Source: Pseudacidobacterium sp036264445
GTDB taxonomy: Bacteria > Acidobacteriota > Terriglobia > Terriglobales > Acidobacteriaceae
Assembly: GCA_036264445.1 (NCBI GenBank)
Contig: DATAQW010000127.1
Location: 1-26,378, forward strand
DNA: 26,378 nucleotides
Direction of reading: 5' to 3'
The translations under genes and the position numbers were made by a program. The notes beneath the pieces were generated by a model that worked only from the letters and a program-made list of their open reading frames with translations, made no database searches and had not been told where the DNA came from. Every line of letters begins with the position of its first letter. Position 1 is the first letter of the stretch. Shown here piece after piece: positions 1-7,904 of this stretch.

Positions 1-1379
1 TCAACGGACGCGTACTTGTGTTCACGGTTTCTAGTTCTTTGCTGTGCGCCATGCTCAGCAGTCTTGTTCCAGCATGGAAGCTTGCGCGTGTGCATCCTAT
101 CGAAGCGTTGCGGGAACAAGGGCCCACCACAACCACAGGCAGGCGTGCGGGCTATTTACAGAACACGCTAGTCATTGTGCAGACGGCACTGGGATTTGCG
201 CTTCTGCTGGCTTCAGGGTTGCTGATTCGCGGCTTCATCAATGTGCGGAATGTGCATACGGGTTTTAATGCAGATCACCTTCTTAGCTTTTTGCTGCCGC
301 TTACGCCGAATCGTTATCCGGATGCGAAGAAGGTTCTCTTCTATGATGACTTGCTTCCGAAGCTCGCCGCAATTCCGGGCGTGCGCAGTGTTTCGGCTGG
401 ACATCCGCTGCCCTTGCGGGGTACTTATCACAGTGCAACAGTTGAGATCGACGGCAGAGCGAATCCGCCGGACAATCCGCTTACGACTTTTGCAGGGGAA
501 GCTGAGCCCGGATTTTTTGAAACATTAGGCGTCCCCCTGTTGCAGGGGCGTCTGTTTACTGCTGCCGACAACAATTTGAAGTCGCCTTTTGTCGCGATAG
601 TGAATCAGGCGTTCGTGAAGAAATATTTTCCTGACGTGAACCCGATAGGCCGGCACATCCGGCCGGACATCAGCGAGCTTCGCAACCAAGCGTTGGATAT
701 CGATCCAACATCAACCCGCGACCGCGAAATTATTGGAGTGGTTGCAAACACGCAGCAATATTCCATGACTGATCCACCGCAACCCATGGCTGTATTTCCT
801 TATGCACAGGCGTCTGCTCTGATGCGACCGACGGTCATTCTTCGCGTGGTCGGAGATCCCATGCAGTATGAGAAGCCGGCGCAGGCTGTTGTTGCCGGAA
901 TCGATCCGTTTCTCTTCCTCATCTATCCGCATAGCATGACCGAGCAGGTTCAACAGAACTCGAGTATGCAGCGTTTTGAAACCATGCTGGTCACCGCATT
1001 TGCTTCCATCGCTATTTTTCTGACCGGTCTTGGCCTTTATGCCACGCTTGCTGCTATGGTGAGAGCGCGCACCCGAGAGATCGGGCTGCGCATGGCGATT
1101 GGTGCAGAGCGCCGGGACATTGCCATTTTTGTGCTGATGCGCGGCGGTTCGCTTGTGTTCTCGGGACTGCTGATTGGTAGTGTGATCGCGCTGGCGGCAT
1201 CACGAAGCGTGGCTTCTGCTGGCTGGGCACGGCCTCTTCTCTTTGGAGTTTCATGGTTTGATCCGAGAACCTACTTGATGATTCTGCTTGTGCTCGGCGC
1301 GGTATCGCTGGCTGCGTGTTTTCTGCCGACATGGCGCGCTGTGAGCGTCGATCCAATGCGCGTGCTGCGCGACGAGTAA
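1..1379 (+). CDS. MacB/FtsX-type ABC permease (duplicated, ADOP-like), 3' part
   Basis: This is the C-terminal part of an integral membrane permease, open at the left window edge (frame from base 3, no start visible). The first visible segment is a membrane helix ending in the FtsX-type tail motif VHPIEALREQ. A linker, a second N-terminal helix (about 50 residues further), a periplasmic MacB-like core and a second FtsX domain with three hydrophobic segments follow, closing with a second tail motif, VDPMRVLRDE. Two FtsX tails in one chain are the mark of the duplicated MacB-like permeases that are abundant in acidobacteria, often without an adjacent ATPase. They are presumed to be mechanotransmission or export proteins; the substrate is unknown. 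The downstream glycosidase starts 35 bp after the stop, with no obvious functional link. The family call is firm, the function is not. Confidence 0.85.
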   Translation, partial: NGRVLVFTVSSSLLCAMLSSLVPAWKLARVHPIEALREQGPTTTTGRRAGYLQNTLVIVQTALGFALLLASGLLIRGFINVRNVHTGFNADHLLSFLLPLTPNRYPDAKKVLFYDDLLPKLAAIPGVRSVSAGHPLPLRGTYHSATVEIDGRANPPDNPLTTFAGEAEPGFFETLGVPLLQGRLFTAADNNLKSPFVAIVNQAFVKKYFPDVNPIGRHIRPDISELRNQALDIDPTSTRDREIIGVVANTQQYSMTDPPQPMAVFPYAQASALMRPTVILRVVGDPMQYEKPAQAVVAGIDPFLFLIYPHSMTEQVQQNSSMQRFETMLVTAFASIAIFLTGLGLYATLAAMVRARTREIGLRMAIGAERRDIAIFVLMRGGSLVFSGLLIGSVIALAASRSVASAGWARPLLFGVSWFDPRTYLMILLVLGAVSLAACFLPTWRAVSVDPMRVLRDE

Positions 1380-1414
1380 ACAAACGTTGGTCTTTGTTGT
1401 ATTCTTTCGCCACC

Positions 1415-2638
1415 ATGAAAATATTGAAGCTATTCGCTCTCTGCCTTATGCAGGTCGCTCTTTTTTGCCCTGCGCTTCGCGCGCAGCGAGGATTTGTCCA
1501 TACCAAGGGGCCGGAACTAGTTGACGCCAAGGGTCAGCCGCTGATGCTGCGCGGCACTAACCTGGGCAACTGGCTGGAGCCTGAGGGCTATATGTTTCAC
1601 TTCGATGGAGGGCCACAATCGACGCGCGAGATCGAAGAGTTGAGTTACGAGCTGATCGGGCCGGAGCAAGCGGACGCTTTCTGGAAGCAATGGCGCGAGA
1701 GCTATATTACACAAGCCGATATCGATCTGATCAAGAGGAGCGGATTCAATTCCGTGCGTGTGCCGATGCACTGGAAGCTTTTTGACAGCGACAACGCCGA
1801 GGGTTTTCGTTTCCTCGACCGTCTGGTGGAGTGGGCGCACAAGGACGGTATCTATGTCATTCTCGATTTGCACTGTGCTCCCGGCGGACAAACGGGCGCG
1901 AATATTGACGACAGCTGGGGCTATCCGTGGCTTTATCGCAGCACTGCGGCGCAAGAGCACACTGCTGCAATCTGGCGCAGAATCGCTGCTCACTACAAGA
2001 ACGAGCCCATTGTGCTCGGCTACGATCTGCTGAACGAACCCATCCCGCATTTTCCGCGGCTACAGCAGTACAACAAAGATTTAGAGCCGGTGTATCGCAA
2101 GCTTGTAGCTGCAGTCCGCGAGGTTGACCCAAATCATGTCGTTATTCTTGGCGGCGCGCAGTGGGATTCAAACTTCAAGGTTTTCGGGCCTCCGTTTGAT
2201 TCGAATGTGATGTATACCTTTCACAGATACTGGACCGCGACCGACGTGAGCGTCATCCAGGAGTATCTCGATTTTCGTGACAAGTACCAGGTACCCATTT
2301 GGCTGGGCGAGTCCGGTGAGAACAAAGACGAATGGATTGCAGCTTTCATCAAGACTCTCGAAGCCAACCATGTAGGCTGGTGCTTTTGGCCATACAAAAA
2401 GATGGACGCCATCTCGTCAGTCGTGACATTTGACCGTCCCGCGCATTGGGACGACATCATTGCCTTTGCCAAACTGCCTCCCGGCACCGGAAATGCCGAG
2501 AAGCGCATTGCAGCGCGTCCTTCCGTTGAGGAGGCTCAGGAGGCATTCGATGATCTGCTGAAGAAAATCCAGTTCGCCAATTCCCGCGTGAACGCCGGAT
2601 ATGTGCGGGCGTTAGGTCTGACGCCTGTGAGTCATTGA
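1415..2638 (+). CDS. Secreted glycoside hydrolase family 5 protein (endoglucanase/exoglucanase-like)
   Basis: A 407-residue glycosidase predicted to hydrolyse beta-glucans or related polysaccharides outside the cytoplasm. A Sec signal peptide (about residues 1-23, ending LRAQ) is followed by a GH5 TIM barrel. Recognisable pieces are LRGTNLGNWLEPEG near the N-terminus, SVRVPMHWK, the acid/base glutamate in LLNEP (E208) and the likely nucleophile in WLGESGEN (E299), followed by the barrel-end Trp-rich segment CFWPYKK. Both catalytic glutamates are present, so it should be active. I chose ATG 1415 because the in-frame upstream ATG at 1316 lies inside the permease gene and would bury the signal peptide. 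There is no good Shine-Dalgarno; a TATTCT at 1400-1405 would place the mRNA start only a few bases before ATG, so a leaderless message is possible. Exact substrate is unknown. Confidence 0.88.
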   Translation: MKILKLFALCLMQVALFCPALRAQRGFVHTKGPELVDAKGQPLMLRGTNLGNWLEPEGYMFHFDGGPQSTREIEELSYELIGPEQADAFWKQWRESYITQADIDLIKRSGFNSVRVPMHWKLFDSDNAEGFRFLDRLVEWAHKDGIYVILDLHCAPGGQTGANIDDSWGYPWLYRSTAAQEHTAAIWRRIAAHYKNEPIVLGYDLLNEPIPHFPRLQQYNKDLEPVYRKLVAAVREVDPNHVVILGGAQWDSNFKVFGPPFDSNVMYTFHRYWTATDVSVIQEYLDFRDKYQVPIWLGESGENKDEWIAAFIKTLEANHVGWCFWPYKKMDAISSVVTFDRPAHWDDIIAFAKLPPGTGNAEKRIAARPSVEEAQEAFDDLLKKIQFANSRVNAGYVRALGLTPVSH

Positions 2639-2646
2639 GAGCACCC

Positions 2647-2695
2647 CTCCCCCTGTTTTCACTGGTTTAGATAGCGTTCGTAATTACAGGGGGAG
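2647..2695. terminator. Long-loop inverted repeat between convergent genes
   Basis: A perfect 10-bp inverted repeat (CTCCCCCTGT at 2647-2656 and ACAGGGGGAG at 2686-2695) encloses a 29-base loop, in the 129-bp gap between the convergent GH5 and ychF genes. Position suggests a bidirectional transcription end, but no T-run follows either arm, so a dispersed intergenic repeat is an equal possibility. Confidence 0.4.
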
Positions 2696-2767
2696 CCAAG
2701 GAGTTGGTCAGGATGACCTCACAGGATGGCATTAAAGCTTGCTGCGGCGATTCCTGAAGGATCAAAC

Positions 2768-3904
2768 TTAAACATTGAATTTAAAGAAGAGAATGTCACC
2801 GTCGCGGACTACATATTCTTTTCCTTCGGAGCGATAAAGACCTTTTTCTTTCACCGCCTGCTCGCTGCCTAATGCGAAGAGGTCGTCGCAATGATAGGCT
2901 TCAGCGCGGATGAATCCTCTTTCGAAATCTGAGTGGATGACGCCGGCCGCTGCGGGGGCTCTGGTTCCGCGGCGAATGGTCCAGGCGCGCACTTCCTGCA
3001 CGCCTGCAGTGAAATAGGTGATCAGGTCGAGCAGCTTATAGGCGGAGTGGATGAGGCGGTTGAGCCCCGGCTCTTCAAGGCCCATCTCTTTTAAAAACTC
3101 GGAGCGCTCCGGCGGGTCAAGCTGGGCGATTTCGGCTTCCATTGCTCCCGAGATGCGCACAACCTGGCTGTTTTCTTCCTGTGCGCGTTTTTCAACCGCC
3201 GCTGTCCATTCGTTTCCTGATTGGAGGCCCGCTTCATCGACATTCGCCACGTAAAGCATGGGCTTGGCGGTGATGAGCTGCAGATCGCGGGCTGCGGGCT
3301 TCTCTTCATCGGTCAGGTCGACTGTCCGCGCCGGCTTTCCGGCTCTGACAGCTTCGAGGAGCTTCGCAAGCGCGGAGGCTTCGGCCTTTACCTTTGAATC
3401 CGTAGAGTTTTTTGCGATTTTTTCTACTTTGGCGAAGCGCTTCTCGATGGTCTCAAGGTCGGCGAGAAGCAGTTCAGTGTTAATGATGTCGATGTCGTCG
3501 AGAGGGCTGACTTTTCCGGAAACGTGGATGACGTTTGGGTCGTCGAAGCAGCGGACAATGTGGGCCACGGCGTCGGTGGAGCGAATGTGTCCGAGGAACT
3601 GATTGCCAAGGCCTTCGCCCTTGCTTGCTCCGGCAACGAGGCCAGCGATGTCGACGAACTCCATGGTGGTGGGAACGATGCGGTTGGGTTTTACAATCGC
3701 AGCGATCTTGTCGAGCCGTTCATCGGGGACGGTTACTACGCCGACGTTGGGATCAATGGTGCAAAATGGGTAATTTGCCGCCATCGCTTTTGCCGAAGTC
3801 AGCGCGTTGAAGATAGTGCTCTTTCCGACGTTGGGCAGACCAACAATCCCACAATTAAGAGGCAATGCTTTCGTTTCCTTTTCAGTGAATACGTTCGGCG
3901 CCAT
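2768..3904 (-). CDS. ychF: Redox-regulated ATPase YchF (Obg-related)
   Basis: A cytosolic P-loop NTPase of the Obg/YchF group that associates with ribosomes and prefers ATP. The chain shows the G1 loop GLPNVGKST, the G3 motif DIAGLVAGAS, and NVDE in place of the canonical NKxD of GTPases, which is the YchF signature and explains ATP preference. A coiled-coil insertion follows, and the C-terminus is a TGS-type domain ending DGDILFFKFNV. With the ATG at 3904 the protein has 378 residues, about 14 more than usual. A TTG at 3863-3865, preceded by AAGGA at good distance, would start the protein right before LNCGIVGLPN and give 365 residues, the usual family length. I give the longer form but consider the TTG start at least as likely. 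Confidence 0.95.
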   Translation of the reverse strand: MAPNVFTEKETKALPLNCGIVGLPNVGKSTIFNALTSAKAMAANYPFCTIDPNVGVVTVPDERLDKIAAIVKPNRIVPTTMEFVDIAGLVAGASKGEGLGNQFLGHIRSTDAVAHIVRCFDDPNVIHVSGKVSPLDDIDIINTELLLADLETIEKRFAKVEKIAKNSTDSKVKAEASALAKLLEAVRAGKPARTVDLTDEEKPAARDLQLITAKPMLYVANVDEAGLQSGNEWTAAVEKRAQEENSQVVRISGAMEAEIAQLDPPERSEFLKEMGLEEPGLNRLIHSAYKLLDLITYFTAGVQEVRAWTIRRGTRAPAAAGVIHSDFERGFIRAEAYHCDDLFALGSEQAVKEKGLYRSEGKEYVVRDGDILFFKFNV

Positions 3905-3975
3905 GCCAGCCTGAAAGGGTGTTCAGGGCTGAGGCAAGAGTGACTAAGAACCCAGGCTTTTATTTTAGAAGATTA

Positions 3976-3991
3976 GAGGCGACTGCGCCTC
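3976..3991 (-). terminator. Possible weak terminator after the TPR/ATP-grasp gene
   Basis: A 6-bp stem with a 4-base loop (GAGGCG-ACTG-CGCCTC on the + strand) overlaps the stop codon of the minus-strand gene. The downstream tract on the minus strand is AT-rich (TAATCTTCT) but is not a clean T-run, so termination efficiency is uncertain. Confidence 0.35.
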
Positions 3992-5417
3992 ATTGCTGAC
4001 TATAAGGCATGGCCCGGGTCATTAACATTTCTCGTATGGCACGGCACACTTTTTCAACAGCGGGCCGGCGATAGTCCCATCTCGAGTCCGGGCCCGGCGG
4101 TAGAACAGCCATGGTTGCATTTGCCTCAAAGAGCAGGACGTCGCCTTTTTTACTCAAGCCAAAATCAATACCACCATAGTCCAGGCCTAGGATTCTTTGA
4201 ATTTCGCGCAATACGTTAAGAGCCCGTGTGCCAAACACACTGTTCATATTCGCCAGAAATTCGGCATCTTCGGCACGGTGCTCCGGATAGTCTTCCATAG
4301 CGGCGCTGAAGAAATGGATTTTCCAATTGCGCGAGACGGCAGCGTGTAATGGATAAAGCTCTCCATTGATCATCATCACCCGATATTTGCGGGTCTTTCC
4401 GTCACCCGCAGATGCATCGAGATACTCAATCACGATCAGATCGTCACCCGGGATGGCCGCCAGCGCAACCGGAAGCTCTTTCGGGGTCTCCACTTTCAGA
4501 AAATTTTCGCCTCCGTGAAATCCGGGTGTGCGCAACAGCAGAGGAAATTCAAAACCGAGCCGGGCCAATGTCGCCGGTGCATCTGACGAAGCCAACAACT
4601 TCCTGGACAAGGTGGCAGTCTTAGGTGTGATGACGCCTTCTATTCCGGACAAGCGCTGCGCAATCCGGCAACGGCCTGTTTCACGAACCGCGGCGGGCGG
4701 ATTGATGACGGGCGCAGTTGTTTCGAAGAGAACCATTTCGGCGCCGGACAGGGCATCGGCTGCCAGGTCAGCGTCTCCGATCGCATTGACGATGAGCTGA
4801 TGCGGCGGCAATTCAGTTTTCGCGTCGTAGAACTCGGTGGCCACCAGGTATTTCTTGAAAACGCGACTGCTCAGCATGGCTTCCGTGCGTATATTGCCCC
4901 CGGTTGTCGATATAAGTTCGAGCACCGTTACCGGTGGCTCTTTGCTGCGATATGCAGCCGGGATCACGCATCGTCCCTGAAAAGCTGTTCGACGGTGCTG
5001 GGATGCTTGTTCGTGTTCTCCAATATCCGCAAGGACAAACGACAAGCCGGCATGGGCGGGACGGTAGTCCGGAGCTATGCGAAGCGCGTGCTCCAGATGC
5101 AAGCGGGCCTGATGGGGTCTCTTTTCCTTGATAAGCAGGTTCGCCAGATTCACGCGGCTCATTGGGTCGTCTGGATATCGGGTGATTGCTTTGGTGAAAT
5201 GTTGTTCAGCTTCCGTACCCCCGCCGGCAGCGAACAGGAGGTTTCCAACGCTGTTCAACGCCTCTAAATGAAATGGTTCAATTTCAAGCAACCGAATCCA
5301 CGCGCACCTTGCTTCCTGGCTTCGATCCATTTTCTCCAAAAGTCGGGCCATCTGTGACAGAAGTGGAATAGATATGGGTTGCACAGCGAGATGTTTCTCG
5401 ATTATCTGCACCTGCAA
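3990..5417 (-). CDS. TPR protein with C-terminal ATP-grasp domain
   Basis: A 475-residue soluble protein with two parts. Residues about 15-145 are tetratricopeptide repeats (for example the segment around EAEQHFTKAITRYPDDP). Residues about 165-470 resemble an ATP-grasp ligase of the RimK/glutathione-synthase type: a core lysine/arginine segment FPLLLRTPGFHGGENF (291-306), a strand pair YRVMMINGELYPLHAAVS (345-362) and the metal-binding end LLFEANATM, with E431 and N433 as the expected Mg-ATP ligands. ATP-grasp enzymes join a carboxylate to an amine through an acyl phosphate. The gene overlaps the end of the decarboxylase gene by 16 bp and begins with TTG at 5417 (an in-frame TGA lies 10 codons upstream; GTG 5411 is the alternative). 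There is no visible Shine-Dalgarno, so translational coupling is likely. Substrate unknown; ligation of the neighbour's amine product is only a hypothesis. Confidence 0.8.
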   Translation of the reverse strand: MQVQIIEKHLAVQPISIPLLSQMARLLEKMDRSQEARCAWIRLLEIEPFHLEALNSVGNLLFAAGGGTEAEQHFTKAITRYPDDPMSRVNLANLLIKEKRPHQARLHLEHALRIAPDYRPAHAGLSFVLADIGEHEQASQHRRTAFQGRCVIPAAYRSKEPPVTVLELISTTGGNIRTEAMLSSRVFKKYLVATEFYDAKTELPPHQLIVNAIGDADLAADALSGAEMVLFETTAPVINPPAAVRETGRCRIAQRLSGIEGVITPKTATLSRKLLASSDAPATLARLGFEFPLLLRTPGFHGGENFLKVETPKELPVALAAIPGDDLIVIEYLDASAGDGKTRKYRVMMINGELYPLHAAVSRNWKIHFFSAAMEDYPEHRAEDAEFLANMNSVFGTRALNVLREIQRILGLDYGGIDFGLSKKGDVLLFEANATMAVLPPGPDSRWDYRRPAVEKVCRAIREMLMTRAMPYSQQ

Positions 5418-6967
5418 AGCAGGGCTGAGTACGAATCGTGTGGATCAACCTTCTGCGCCTGATTATTTTCGACTGCATCTCTTTGAAGAACGCGTCCTAT
5501 GGACAGTACATTTTCCACGAGGGCGTCGATGTCATCGCGGTTAGTCCGGTGGTTCACGATGGCGGCGCGGATGACGAGGTTGCCGTCAATTATGGTCGTA
5601 GACGGCGCAGCAACGCCGGATTCCTGAAGCTCAATGACAATCCTCTCGTTGACCTGGTCAGTATTTTGAGAGCGATAGCGGAAACAGACGACGTTGAGCT
5701 CTACCGGCGCCATGAGCTCAAGTTCAGACTCTTGCCGGATGCGTCCCTCGAGATAGCGGGCCAAATCACAGGTGTTCGAAATGGATTTTCCTAATGCCTC
5801 AGTGCCATAAACCTTCAGCGTGAACCATGTCTTCAGGGCACGAAAACTGCGGGACAGATCCGGACCGAAATCACACGGCCACGGCGATCCGGCAGCAAGC
5901 CCGCGTTCAATGTGCCTGAGATATGCCGCAGGCGAAGCAAAGGCCTTCCGATGCAGATCACCATCGCGCACCAGAATATAGCCGGCATCGTAGGGAACCT
6001 GTCCCCACTTGTGAAAGTCGAATGCTATAGAGTCTGCGCGCTGAATGCCATCGAGCCGCTCCGCTAGATCGGGAGCAAGCCGGGCTAGTGCGCCATAGGC
6101 CCCGTCCACGTGAAACCAAATCTTCCGGTGTTCGCAGAGGTCAGCGATGAGATCAAGATCATCAATGGCGCCGGTATCCACAGTGCCTGCGGTTCCCACA
6201 ACCAGAAATGGCGTAAGCCCGGCGCTCCGATCATTCTGGATGGCCTCTTCGAGCACTGAAAGATCCATCTTGTGGCAGCCGTTTGTTGGAATCAAGCGCA
6301 GCGCGTCGCTGCCGATGCCAGAGATATCCATGGCCTTGCCGATACAGTGGTGGACGGCGGTCGAAGCATATGCCGTCAATCGCTTTACCCCGGTAATGCC
6401 GTGGCGGCGTACATCGAATCCAAGAGCGGCATCGCGGGCGATGACTACGGCAATCAGGTTCGCCATAGATGTGCCGGTGACAAAAAGTCCGCTTGCGTTT
6501 TGCGGAAAATCAAAAATCTCACGCATCCATGCAAGAATTTGCCATTCGATCTCCACGGGAGATTGATTGCGGCCGCCGACATTTGCATTGAGACCTGCAG
6601 CGAGCATCTCGGCCAGCATCCCAACCAGCGTCCCGCCGCCATGGACCCATCCCATAAAAGCAGGGTGAACATTGCCGGCAGCAAAGGGCAGAATGTCATG
6701 CATAAATTCTTCATGGACTGCCGTGAGATCAGAGGGAAGCCGCGGCACTGCTGCGCGATAGCAGGCACGCTTTTCCTCCGGAATCGGCTGCCAGACGGGG
6801 CGTTTCCGGATGTCCTCAGTGTAGTCGAGCATATCCTCCAGCATCTGGTGTGCCTGCGCACGAAACTCACCCCAATCAAGAGGGTCGAGCGTTTCATTCC
6901 TATCTTCTAAGCAGCCTGTTCCTGTCTGTCGAGAGACCTGATTCATTGTTGAGACACTTCTCCCCAT
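5402..6967 (-). CDS. PLP-dependent group II amino-acid decarboxylase
   Basis: A 521-residue cytosolic pyridoxal-phosphate enzyme of the group II decarboxylase family (aromatic-amino-acid, glutamate and diaminobutyrate decarboxylase-like) that turns an amino acid into an amine and CO2. Visible landmarks are the substrate-side NVHPAFMGWVHGG (99-111), the phosphate-binding FVTGTSMANL (162-171), the ring-stacking His region AVHH (204-207), HVDGAYG with D288 for the pyridine nitrogen, and DFHKWGQVPYDAG with the Schiff-base lysine K320. All catalytic residues seem intact. Length is normal for the family. The start at 6967 follows an AG-rich stretch; ATG 6946 is an alternative. It is the first gene of a two-gene unit with the TPR/ATP-grasp gene. 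The substrate cannot be fixed from sequence; an aromatic amino acid is plausible. Confidence 0.9.
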   Translation of the reverse strand: MGRSVSTMNQVSRQTGTGCLEDRNETLDPLDWGEFRAQAHQMLEDMLDYTEDIRKRPVWQPIPEEKRACYRAAVPRLPSDLTAVHEEFMHDILPFAAGNVHPAFMGWVHGGGTLVGMLAEMLAAGLNANVGGRNQSPVEIEWQILAWMREIFDFPQNASGLFVTGTSMANLIAVVIARDAALGFDVRRHGITGVKRLTAYASTAVHHCIGKAMDISGIGSDALRLIPTNGCHKMDLSVLEEAIQNDRSAGLTPFLVVGTAGTVDTGAIDDLDLIADLCEHRKIWFHVDGAYGALARLAPDLAERLDGIQRADSIAFDFHKWGQVPYDAGYILVRDGDLHRKAFASPAAYLRHIERGLAAGSPWPCDFGPDLSRSFRALKTWFTLKVYGTEALGKSISNTCDLARYLEGRIRQESELELMAPVELNVVCFRYRSQNTDQVNERIVIELQESGVAAPSTTIIDGNLVIRAAIVNHRTNRDDIDALVENVLSIGRVLQRDAVENNQAQKVDPHDSYSALLCRCR

Positions 6968-7039
6968 CTCTCTTTATCTGGCCAGCATGAGAGTGGCCGT
7001 AAAAGCGCGACATTCTTGCAGAGGGATAAGAAATTTCTA

Positions 7040-7067
7040 ATTATTGGAAATAGATTTCCTTCCACAA
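7040..7067 (-). promoter_or_regulatory. Predicted decarboxylase promoter with palindromic operator in its spacer
   Basis: Read on the minus strand, TTGTGG (7062-7067) and AATAAT (7040-7045) are separated by 16 bp and fit a sigma-70-type promoter about 70 bp upstream of the decarboxylase ATG. The spacer contains the 14-bp palindrome GGAAATCTATTTCC (7046-7059), a placement typical of a repressor site. The regulator is unknown; the palindrome does not resemble the inverted repeat in front of the divergent tetR. Confidence 0.45.
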
Positions 7068-7142
7068 AACCCGGAAGAATCATCAGGGGCATGTTCATTT
7101 CATACATGTCCGAGATATCGAGCTAATCGGATCTTTATGCTC

Positions 7143-7164
7143 TATAATTAACTAACTGGTTAAT
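7143..7164 (+). promoter_or_regulatory. tetR -10 box overlapping a TetR-type operator
   Basis: A perfect TATAAT (7143-7148) overlaps an inverted repeat ATTAAC-6 bp-GTTAAT (7147-7164) that ends two bases before the tetR ATG at 7167. The predicted transcription start falls inside the repeat, so bound repressor would block RNA polymerase, and the message would have a leader of only about 10 bases with no Shine-Dalgarno. This is the expected pattern for autoregulation of the tetR-efflux operon. Confidence 0.6.
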
Positions 7165-7166
7165 CA

Positions 7167-7904
7167 ATGAACGTCAAAACCTCGAACACGAACTCCCGAG
7201 ACCGCGCAGATCAGACGCGGAAGAAAATTCTCCGCGCTGCCATCCGCGAATTCAGTGCGCATGGCTTGGCCGGTGCGCGTACCGACTTGATTGCTGAATC
7301 GGCCAAAGTCAATAAGGCATTGCTCTACTACTACTTCAAAAGCAAGAGCGGCTTATATAAGGCTGCGCTTGATGAGGTTTCTGCAGTGGTTGCCGAGCGA
7401 GCATTTGCTGCGCTTGATCCTAAATACAGCGCGGGAGAGCGCCTGCTGCGCGTGGCGTTGAACCACTTCGACCGGATTCTCGCCCAGCGCGAGTTCCAGA
7501 GTCTCATGCAGCAGGAGATGGTGCGGTATCAACAGGGCAAGAGTGGAGCAATACCACTCATTGTGGCGAAGCTCTTCAAGCCGCTGCTTCAAAAGTTACA
7601 GGAGACAGTGCTGGAGGGAATCCGGACTGCTGAGTTGTGTGACCAGGATTGGGTTCAAGTGGTCTATTCCATGCTTGGCGCCAATGTTTTCTATTTTCTC
7701 AGCGCGCCCATGATGCGTGTCGCATTGCCGTTTCATCCATTCGACCACGCGGCGATAGCTTCACGGCGCAAGGCCGCGGTGCAGTTTCTTGGAAATGCTC
7801 TGTTTGTTGATCGTGCGCACGGCGCGAAGCTGGCGAAACGTGTTCTAGCCAGCGTGCCTATGCCACAGGTCAAAAATGTCCAGTTTTGGAGAAAGCTCAG
7901 ATGA
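7167..7904 (+). CDS. TetR-family transcriptional regulator of the efflux operon
   Basis: A 245-residue DNA-binding repressor. The N-terminal helix-turn-helix (about residues 15-61) has the family pattern: RKKILRAAIREFSAHGLAGA, then TDLIAESAKVNKALLYYYF with the recognition helix. The C-terminal ligand-binding and dimerisation part shows no recognisable ligand motif. The gene is first in a four-gene operon, and its TGA overlaps the ATG of the fusion-protein gene (ATGA at 7901-7904). The layout tetR-HlyD-ATPase-permease resembles the E. coli CecR (YbiH)/YbhGFSR arrangement, with a single permease here. The inverted repeat at 7147-7164 is its likely operator. The start at ATG 7167 is supported by the domain boundary, not by a ribosome binding site; near-leaderless translation is inferred. 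The inducing compound is unknown. Confidence 0.9.
   Translation: MNVKTSNTNSRDRADQTRKKILRAAIREFSAHGLAGARTDLIAESAKVNKALLYYYFKSKSGLYKAALDEVSAVVAERAFAALDPKYSAGERLLRVALNHFDRILAQREFQSLMQQEMVRYQQGKSGAIPLIVAKLFKPLLQKLQETVLEGIRTAELCDQDWVQVVYSMLGANVFYFLSAPMMRVALPFHPFDHAAIASRRKAAVQFLGNALFVDRAHGAKLAKRVLASVPMPQVKNVQFWRKLR

Noticed and set aside
1054..1530. Open frame of 158 codons on the minus strand spanning the permease/GH5 junction
   Set aside because: Arg/Ser/Ala-rich translation with no family features, opposite two genuine genes.
4800..5267. Open frame of 155 codons on the plus strand inside the TPR/ATP-grasp gene
   Set aside because: No ribosome binding site or domain features, and it lies opposite a well-supported gene.
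7151..7166. Resemblance of the TetR operator (AACTAACTGGTTAA) to the BlaI-type repeat
   Set aside because: Only the left half and three bases of the right half agree; its own ATTAAC/GTTAAT symmetry explains it better.
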